Under the pieces are notes generated by a model, which was not told the DNA's origin, made no database searches, and saw only the letters and a program-made list of their open reading frames with translations. This document shows, piece by piece, positions 30,030 to 34,888 of a stretch of 34,888 bases of DNA (position 1 is the first letter of the stretch; each line of letters opens with the position of its first letter). The stretch spans positions 1 to 34,888 of the forward strand of contig CALDBJ010000033.1 of assembly GCA_937937835.1 (NCBI GenBank), read 5' to 3'. The stretch comes from an uncultured Collinsella sp. GTDB taxonomy: Bacteria > Actinomycetota > Coriobacteriia > Coriobacteriales > Coriobacteriaceae. A program made the translations under genes and the position numbers.

Positions 30030-30737
30030 ATGCCCCAGATTGATGATGCCGAGCTGTTTGGCAATGCCGAGGATCAGCGTGCGTACGAGGACTTTTGCGC
30101 CAATCAGGAGGCGGTCGAGAAGTTCACGCTCGACAAGCCCGCGCTCATCTGCCGTTGGCGTATGTCCAACAAAAAGGTGCCCATGCTCAACCGTCACATC
30201 CGCGCGCTGTCCGAGCGTCTGGTGCAGGGCGAGCCACTTACCCATAACATGCTCAGTTGGGCCAAGCAGCACGTTGAGTGGTCACTTGCCGAGGGCGACT
30301 ACACCGCACGCGACGGCGTGCTCATGCTGGTGATCGACGTTAACGGCAATGCCGCCATGACGGTGGGGGAGTACGAGCCGCTGGCCGACACGTCGGCCAA
30401 GGCGCTGCGTGCCCGTTCTGCCGAGGCTCGCTCCGAAGCCGACGAGACCGGCGTGGCGCCCGAGCTGCTCGCCGCCGTCAACAACGGCGAGCTCGCCTTT
30501 GTGGCGCCGGCGGACGAGTGCCTGTGTGGCACGGCGACGCTCATCGAGCAGCTGGCCCAGACCAAGGGCATCCCGGTCACGTGCGTGGACATTCCCGCGC
30601 AGCTTAAGGGCGCGCTGTTCCTGGTGAGCGACGAGCACGGCGTGGTCCCCGCAACCGAGACGGACGCCGCGGAGGCCGACGCCGCCACGGTCGCCTTCTT
30701 TGCCGACGGCTACGAAAAGCTTCGCGCCCGCCGCTAA
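30030..30737 (+). CDS. Conserved-looking soluble protein of unknown function
   Basis: A 235-residue acidic protein that I do not recognise. It has no signal peptide or membrane helix. The N-terminal third contains basic/aromatic stretches (ICRWRMSNKKVPMLNRHI), and the middle LVIDVNGNAAMTVGEYEPL looks like a beta-hairpin. The C-terminal part has ADECLCGTATLIEQLAQT and an Ala/Glu/Asp-rich segment. Codon use matches the neighbours, so it is a native gene. GAAAGG (30017-30022) fixes ATG 30030; an earlier in-frame ATG at 30006 lies before this site. It sits between a terminator and a folded leader region and is probably monocistronic. Confidence 0.7.
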   Translation: MPQIDDAELFGNAEDQRAYEDFCANQEAVEKFTLDKPALICRWRMSNKKVPMLNRHIRALSERLVQGEPLTHNMLSWAKQHVEWSLAEGDYTARDGVLMLVIDVNGNAAMTVGEYEPLADTSAKALRARSAEARSEADETGVAPELLAAVNNGELAFVAPADECLCGTATLIEQLAQTKGIPVTCVDIPAQLKGALFLVSDEHGVVPATETDAAEADAATVAFFADGYEKLRARR

Positions 30738-30747
30738 ATGATGTTTC

Positions 30748-30870
30748 TGGGACGGGATTAAAAACTCATTTAATTCCCGTGCCCGTTGCGAGCGAGGGGC
30801 AAGCCCCTGCCGCTCGCGAACAGTTCTGTCACCTTGGTGACGCGCGAGGCGCATACCTGCGGCTCCGCAG
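30748..30870 (+). promoter_or_regulatory. Series of four hairpins upstream of the BceR-like regulator
   Basis: Four consecutive inverted repeats fill this gap. They are GGGACGGGATTAAA with TTTAATTCCCGTGCCC (about 30750-30785, bulged); GCGAGCG/CGCTCGC with an inner GGGGC/GCCCC (30788-30817); GTCACC/GGTGAC (about 30828-30841); and CTGCGG/CCGCAG (30857-30870). The first may end the upstream transcript; the others would lie in the leader or promoter of the regulator gene. Confidence 0.55.
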
Positions 30871-30910
30871 CCATAATGGTGGCAAGACAACCAAGAGGGG
30901 AGTGGAATCC

Positions 30911-31582
30911 ATGGCGCTGATCTATGTCGTTGAGGACGACGAGCCCATTCGTCGTGAGCTTGTCGACATCCTTGCCCGCGCCGGTTTTGAGGTTGAGACA
31001 TGCGAATCGTTTGAGCATGTCTCGCGCGATATTCTCGCCGCCGCGCCCGACCTAGTGCTGCTCGACCTCACGCTTCCCGTCAAGGACGGCCAGCATATCT
31101 GCCACGAGGTTCGCCGCGAATCCGAGGTTCCCATCATCGTCCTTACGTCGCGCGCGACCGAGATCGACGAGGTCATGGCCATGACGCTCGGCGCGGACGA
31201 CTTTGTTCCCAAGCCCTACAGCGCCCGTGTGCTCGTGGCGCGCATCAATGCCTTGCTGCGTCGCACCGCGGCGGCGGGCGAGCGCAGCACGCTCGTCCAC
31301 AAGGGACTGGAGCTCGACCTCGCCCGCTCCATGGTCACCAATACGGCAACCGGCGACAGTACCGAGCTCACCAAAAACGAGCTGCGTATCCTTTCGCTGC
31401 TCTTGGGTCGCGCGGGCAAGATCGTCTCGCGTCCGGCCATCATGCAGGACCTGTGGGACTCCGACGCCTTCGTGGACGACAACACGCTTACCGTCAACAT
31501 CAACCGCCTGCGCACCACGCTCGAAAAAATCGGCATCAAGGGGTATTTGACGACGCACCGCGGCCAAGGCTATTCGGTCTAG
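30911..31582 (+). CDS. OmpR-family response regulator (BceR-like)
   Basis: A 223-residue regulator. The receiver has Glu8-Asp9-Asp10 (VVEDDEP), phospho-acceptor Asp52 (LLDLTLPVKDG) and Lys101 (VPKPY). The winged helix contains LTKNELRILSLLL, FVDDNTLTVNINRLRTTLEK and THRGQGYSV; the last two are characteristic of the BceR/GraR group. That group pairs with intramembrane-sensing kinases and responds to cell-wall antibiotics. AGAGGGGAG (30894-30902) precedes ATG 30911; an upstream in-frame extension covers the hairpin region. The kinase gene starts 9 nt after its stop. Confidence 0.93.
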   Translation: MALIYVVEDDEPIRRELVDILARAGFEVETCESFEHVSRDILAAAPDLVLLDLTLPVKDGQHICHEVRRESEVPIIVLTSRATEIDEVMAMTLGADDFVPKPYSARVLVARINALLRRTAAAGERSTLVHKGLELDLARSMVTNTATGDSTELTKNELRILSLLLGRAGKIVSRPAIMQDLWDSDAFVDDNTLTVNINRLRTTLEKIGIKGYLTTHRGQGYSV

Positions 31583-31591
31583 GGGCCGGCT

Positions 31592-32635
31592 ATGTCGTTT
31601 GGCAAGTTCTTTAAAGATGCGCTGCTTCCCGTCGCCGTGTGGACCTGCGGCGTGCTGCTGAGCTGCTTTGTGCTGTCGGTCGCCGGCGCACCCGTTTCTA
31701 TCGTGGTCGTGGCGGTTGGCGTGTCCTTTATTTTCGGTATGCTCGGCATCGTGATCGAGTACGCTCGCCGTCGCCGTTTTCTGCGTCAGTTGGAGCGCGC
31801 GGCAGAGGAACTCGAGAGTCCCGCATGGGTGCAGGAGATGGTGCAATGCCCGACCTATGCCGAGGGCGAGCTTGAGTACGAGGTCTTGCGCCGGGTGGGC
31901 AAAGCTGCCTGCGACGAGGTTGCCGAAGGCCGGCGCCAGACCGATGATTATCGCGACTATATCGAGAGCTGGGTCCACGAGGCCAAGCTGCCCCTGGCGG
32001 CAGCCCATCTAATTTTGGAAAACCTGGACGGCAGCGAAGACGATCTGTCGCGCGTGGATGACCTGGGCCGTGAGTTGGCTCGCGTGGAGCGCTATATCGA
32101 CCAGGCGCTGTACTACGCACGCTCGGAAGTCGTGGAGCGCGACTACCTGATTCGTCGCTGGGACCTTAAGACCTTGGTGACGGGTGCGATTAAAGCCAAC
32201 GCCCGCGAGCTCATCGCGGCGCATGTGGCCCCGGTGTGCGAGAACCTCGACTTCGAGGTCTTTACCGACGAGAAGTGGCTCGAGTTTATTCTGGGCCAGC
32301 TCATTCAGAACAGCATTAAATATGCGCGCGAGGACGGCGCAAAGATTGTGTTTTCGGGTGCGTTGCTGGACGAGGGCCTGGCGAGCGAGCGCATCGAGCT
32401 TACTGTCGCGGACAACGGCTGCGGCGTGTGTGCGGCAGACCTGCCGCGCGTGTTCGAGAAGGGCTTTACCGGCGACAACGGCCGCACCACCAAGCGCGCA
32501 ACGGGTATTGGCCTCTACCTGGTGGCGCGCCTGTGCTCCAAGATGGGCATCGACGTCACCGCAGCATCGGAGCCCGGCGAAGGCTTTGTCGTCACGTTTG
32601 CCTTCTCAACCAACAAGTTCCAATATTTCGAGTAG
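31592..32635 (+). CDS. Intramembrane-sensing histidine kinase (BceS-like)
   Basis: A 347-residue kinase with two N-terminal helices (about 12-31 and 35-55) joined by only a few residues, so it has no external sensor domain. His129 in YIESWVHEAKLPLAAAHL is the phospho-acceptor; the ESWVHE-K-P form is typical of BceS/GraS kinases. ATP-binding boxes follow: N (LIQNSIKYARED), G1 (VADNGCGV), F (FEKGFTG) and G2 (TGIGLYLVARLCSKMG). Kinases of this class normally sense through a BceAB-type ABC transporter; none is encoded in this window, which is odd. AGGGG lies shortly before ATG 31592. Confidence 0.92.
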   Translation: MSFGKFFKDALLPVAVWTCGVLLSCFVLSVAGAPVSIVVVAVGVSFIFGMLGIVIEYARRRRFLRQLERAAEELESPAWVQEMVQCPTYAEGELEYEVLRRVGKAACDEVAEGRRQTDDYRDYIESWVHEAKLPLAAAHLILENLDGSEDDLSRVDDLGRELARVERYIDQALYYARSEVVERDYLIRRWDLKTLVTGAIKANARELIAAHVAPVCENLDFEVFTDEKWLEFILGQLIQNSIKYAREDGAKIVFSGALLDEGLASERIELTVADNGCGVCAADLPRVFEKGFTGDNGRTTKRATGIGLYLVARLCSKMGIDVTAASEPGEGFVVTFAFSTNKFQYFE

Positions 32636-32661
32636 GCGGGCCGTCTTGCGGTGCGGGCGGC

Positions 32662-32729
32662 TATGTTCCCGAACGTGAACTTAGCTAAGGCAATTGGCGC
32701 CATGTTCCTGAACGTGAACACAACTATGG
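32662..32729. repeat. Direct repeat of a GTTCCYGAACGTGAAC motif
   Basis: Two 29-nt units (32662-32690 and 32701-32729) share ATGTTCCYGAACGTGAAC followed by a CTA-GG end, with a 39-nt period. Each contains the small palindrome GTTC-GAAC. They lie between the kinase stop and a terminator. A second pair, ACGTGCCGC at 32757-32765 and 32776-32784, follows. Confidence 0.75.
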
Positions 32730-32776
32730 GGCTCAAATGAATCTCCCATAACAAAAACGTGCCGCTTCAAACAAAA

Positions 32777-32812
32777 CGTGCCGCCCCAAATGGGGCGGCA
32801 CGCCATCTTTTA
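32777..32812 (+). terminator. Terminator of the BceRS-like operon
   Basis: CGTGCCGCCCC (32777-32787) and GGGGCGGCACG (32792-32802) form a perfect 11-bp stem with an AAAT loop. CCATCTTTT follows. Confidence 0.88.
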
Positions 32813-32842
32813 TCAGCCAACTCGCTGAAGTACGGTGACGAA

Positions 32843-32933
32843 GGCGCAAGGCCGGGAGGGGTTATCTAAGCCGACATCCCGCAGCCGCGAAGCGGCGAGG
32901 ACGTCGGCGTGATAACCCCGCAGGCCTTGCGCC
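32843..32933. repeat. 91-nt nested inverted repeat between convergent genes
   Basis: GGCGCAAGGCC (32843-32853) pairs with GGCCTTGCGCC (32923-32933). Inside it GGGGTTATC pairs with GATAACCCC (ending at 32865, starting at 32911), then GCCGAC with GTCGGC (32870-32875, 32903-32908), and finally GCCGC with GCGGC (32884-32888, 32892-32896) around GAA. It ends 13 nt from the stop of the universal stress protein gene. Confidence 0.9.
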
Positions 32934-32946
32934 GGCGGGAAGGAAC

Positions 32947-33384
32947 CTACTTCACGACCAAGATGTCGCAGTCGGTGTTGCGCAGCAGGAACGTCGAAAT
33001 CGAACCCAGGAGCGCATACTTGATCGAGGACAGGCCGCGGGCGCCGCAGAGCACCAGATCGGGCTTGACCACGTCGAGCATCTCATCCTTGAGCGTCTCA
33101 CGAATGCGGCCGGTGCGAATCATGACCTCGACCTCGGGAATGTCGGGATTGGCTTTGGCCTCCTCGAGCTGCTTGGCGATGGAGTTGTTAAAGGCCTCCT
33201 CCAAGCCGTTGACCAGGTCGACCGGATAGGAACCGGCGCTCTCGAGCGCGGTGGAGTCGATAACGTGGCCGATGATCAGCTTAGCGCCGTTGTTCGCGGC
33301 GACCTTGATGGCGCGTGCGAGCACAAAATCCTGCTGCTCAGTACCGTCGAGTGAAACAAATACCTTGGTGTAGCCCTCGTTCAT
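32947..33384 (-). CDS. Universal stress protein (UspA family, ATP-binding type)
   Basis: A 145-residue single Usp domain. The ATP-binding signature G-x2-G-x9-G-S/T is present in GARGLSSIKYALLGSIST, and the fold starts TKVFVSLDGTEQQDFVLARA and ends NTDCDILVVK. Such proteins are cytoplasmic, bind ATP and help survive starvation or envelope stress; the exact role is not readable. AAGGAGG lies 5 nt before ATG 33384. It is divergent from uppP. The 248-nt gap to uppP holds a possible -10 (TTATAC, 33476-33481) but no gene. Confidence 0.93.
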   Translation of the reverse strand: MNEGYTKVFVSLDGTEQQDFVLARAIKVAANNGAKLIIGHVIDSTALESAGSYPVDLVNGLEEAFNNSIAKQLEEAKANPDIPEVEVMIRTGRIRETLKDEMLDVVKPDLVLCGARGLSSIKYALLGSISTFLLRNTDCDILVVK

Positions 33385-33632
33385 GGTTTCCTCCTTGGTC
33401 TATCGCACGGGCGCGGGGCTCGTGCGTCGGGCGGGCGCGGGCGCGTTGGCCGCCGGACACTTTATCTTGTTGCAGTTATACCCAAGGATTTCGGTTTGAC
33501 CGCTCGCAATTCTGTGAACGGGCGAGTTTTTTGGTAAGGGTAGGCGCAGGCGCGCCGCCAACGGTTGATAATGGGACATCGCCCGCACCGTCCGCAGAAC
33601 AATATCGGCGGGTGTCTAACGAGGGGGTCCCT

Positions 33633-34613
33633 TTGGATATCATCGAGCTTCTAAAATCTGCCTTCATGGGCCTGGTCGAGGGCATCACCGAATGGCTGCC
33701 CGTTTCGTCGACCGGTCACATGATCTTGGTGGACGAGTTCGTCAAGATGAACGTGAGCGAGACGTTCTGGAATATGTTCCTGGTCGTGATTCAGCTTGGC
33801 GCCATTTTGGCCGTCTGCGTCCTGTTCTTCCATGAGCTCAACCCGTTCTCGCCCAGCAAGGGCAAGGAGGGCCGTCGCGACACCTGGGTGCTGTGGGGCA
33901 AGATTGTGCTCGGCTGCATTCCCGCCGCGGCGATCGGTCTGCCGCTCAACGACTGGATGGAGGAGCATTTCTACAATGCTCCCGTCGTGGCGCTGGCGCT
34001 CATTGTGTACGGCGTACTGTTTATCGTGATTGAGAACTGGCGCGCGAGCAAGCGCGAGGAAATGGCCGTTGCCGGTTCGTTTGGTTCGCGTGCTGTGGCA
34101 GCGGGCGGACGTCCCGCCGGTGCGCACTTTGCGGCGCCCGCCGCGGCTACCGCTGAGGATGAGGGCGATGACGATAGCCTGGACTTTGGCTCCATCGCCA
34201 CGCTCGAGGACCTGAGTTGGAAGACTGCGCTGGGTATCGGCTGCTTCCAGGTGCTTTCGCTGGTGCCTGGTACGTCTCGTTCCGGTTCTACCATCATCGG
34301 TGGCCTGCTTTTGGGCTGCACGCGTTCGGTGGCGTCCAAGTTTACGTTCTTCCTGGCCATCCCTGTCATGTTTGGCGCGAGTGCGCTCAAACTGGTCAAG
34401 TACTTCATCAAGGGCGGTACGTTCGGCGCCAACGAGGTCGCAATCTTGGGCGTGGGCTGTGTTGTGGCCTTTGTGGTTTCGCTCATCGCCATCAAGTGGC
34501 TCATGGGCTTCGTCCGCCGTCACGACTTTAAGTGCTTCGGTGTTTACCGCATCATCCTGGGCATCGTGGTGCTCGCGTACTTCTTTGTCCTGGAGCCGAT
34601 GCTCGGCCTCTAA
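33633..34613 (+). CDS. uppP: Undecaprenyl-diphosphatase UppP/BacA
   Basis: A 326-residue integral membrane enzyme that dephosphorylates undecaprenyl pyrophosphate, recycling the lipid carrier of peptidoglycan; overexpression gives bacitracin resistance in other bacteria. The two catalytic motifs are EGITEWLPVSSTGH (17-30) and PGTSRSGST (from 212). A cytoplasmic loop at about 134-195 is enlarged by roughly 50 residues rich in Ala, Gly, Glu and Asp. I chose TTG 33633 because GAGGGGG (33621-33627) precedes it at the right distance and family similarity begins there; the frame is open far upstream but without homology. A terminator follows. Confidence 0.93.
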   Translation: MDIIELLKSAFMGLVEGITEWLPVSSTGHMILVDEFVKMNVSETFWNMFLVVIQLGAILAVCVLFFHELNPFSPSKGKEGRRDTWVLWGKIVLGCIPAAAIGLPLNDWMEEHFYNAPVVALALIVYGVLFIVIENWRASKREEMAVAGSFGSRAVAAGGRPAGAHFAAPAAATAEDEGDDDSLDFGSIATLEDLSWKTALGIGCFQVLSLVPGTSRSGSTIIGGLLLGCTRSVASKFTFFLAIPVMFGASALKLVKYFIKGGTFGANEVAILGVGCVVAFVVSLIAIKWLMGFVRRHDFKCFGVYRIILGIVVLAYFFVLEPMLGL

Positions 34614-34657
34614 CTTAGTCGACACTGCGCGGCGGCCAGGGCGACAACTTGTCATTC

Positions 34658-34699
34658 AAAGAGGGCGGCATGACCAAAAGGTCTATGCCACCCTCTTTT
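34658..34699 (+). terminator. Terminator after uppP
   Basis: AAAGAGGGCGGCAT (34658-34671) pairs with ATGCCACCCTCTTT (34685-34698) with one mismatch and ends in TTTT. The remaining 34700-34888 shows no gene that I can support. Confidence 0.8.
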
Positions 34700-34888
34700 C
34701 ATGTCAATTTGTTCGCTCTGGCCGCCGCTCGCTGCTGCTGCCATGACATCGGCGGTTTCGTGATTGTCAATAGATTGGTGCATACTAACTTGACCCCATT
34801 GCGCCAAATCCGCTGGGGCGTGCCTGATGGCGGCGGTTGATTTCCGATCTCAGCCGAACACATTAGGCGGACAGGCCGTTCCCGCAGC

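Noticed and set aside
33501..33532. Attenuator-type terminator upstream of uppP
   Set aside because: A T-run exists (33527-33532), but the preceding stem CTCGC/GCGAG is only 5 bp with a 14-nt loop, too weak to call.
34700..34888. Start of another gene at the window end
   Set aside because: Short frames are present, but none has a ribosome site plus recognisable sequence, and the window ends before anything can be judged.

Overview
The window looks like a chromosomal segment of a high-GC Coriobacteriia actinobacterium, most likely a Collinsella-type gut bacterium. This is an inference from strongly GC-ending codons, the gene content (fused hisZG, standalone galactitol-type PTS IIB, DUF2207, DUF4342) and the many dispersed intergenic palindromes; no database search was possible. 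36 protein genes and one tRNA are supported. No CRISPR array, rRNA, transposase or phage gene was seen.

Layout. 116-952: a sugar 3-epimerase-like TIM barrel. 1279-9368: a complete histidine operon in the order hisZG (one fused gene), hisD, hisC, hisB, hisH, hisA, hisF, hisI, hisE. The convergent PHP gene at 9396-10307 is the best candidate for the missing histidinol-phosphatase. 10607-12559: a standalone LarC C-terminal domain, a YfcE-type phosphodiesterase and mazG. 12749-16021: enolase, a FtsB/DivIC-like division protein and a Ppx/GppA phosphatase. 16021-17675: a compositionally different island with an AAA ATPase (DUF4143) between two copies of a palindromic repeat, with 33-bp tandem repeats next to its promoter. 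17684-18022: tRNA-Leu(UAA) with a duplicated terminator and tRNA 3' end. 18054-24635: a membrane protein, PTS IIB plus a VOC protein, a DUF4342/response regulator/histidine kinase operon, a small membrane protein, a metallophosphoesterase and GluQ-RS. 25145-29754: a DUF2207 membrane protein, a GNAT acetyltransferase and purH. 30030-34613: an unknown protein, a second two-component system of BceRS type, a universal stress protein and UppP.

How it works together. The his genes would convert PRPP and ATP to histidinol through one operon, with AICAR released at HisH/HisF and recycled by PurH (28147-29754). Enolase, FtsB-like and Ppx/GppA form a typical actinobacterial housekeeping run. The BceRS-like pair and UppP are both linked, by family knowledge, to undecaprenyl-pyrophosphate and cell-wall stress, but no BceAB transporter lies here.

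The most unusual content is non-coding. At least six families of short palindromic or tandem elements lie between genes. Four of them (at 8534/29767, 9364/27181, 16093/24985 and 16021/17603) occur twice within this one window. In the 116-118-nt family the two copies differ in both arms in a compensatory way, which suggests that the hairpin itself is maintained.
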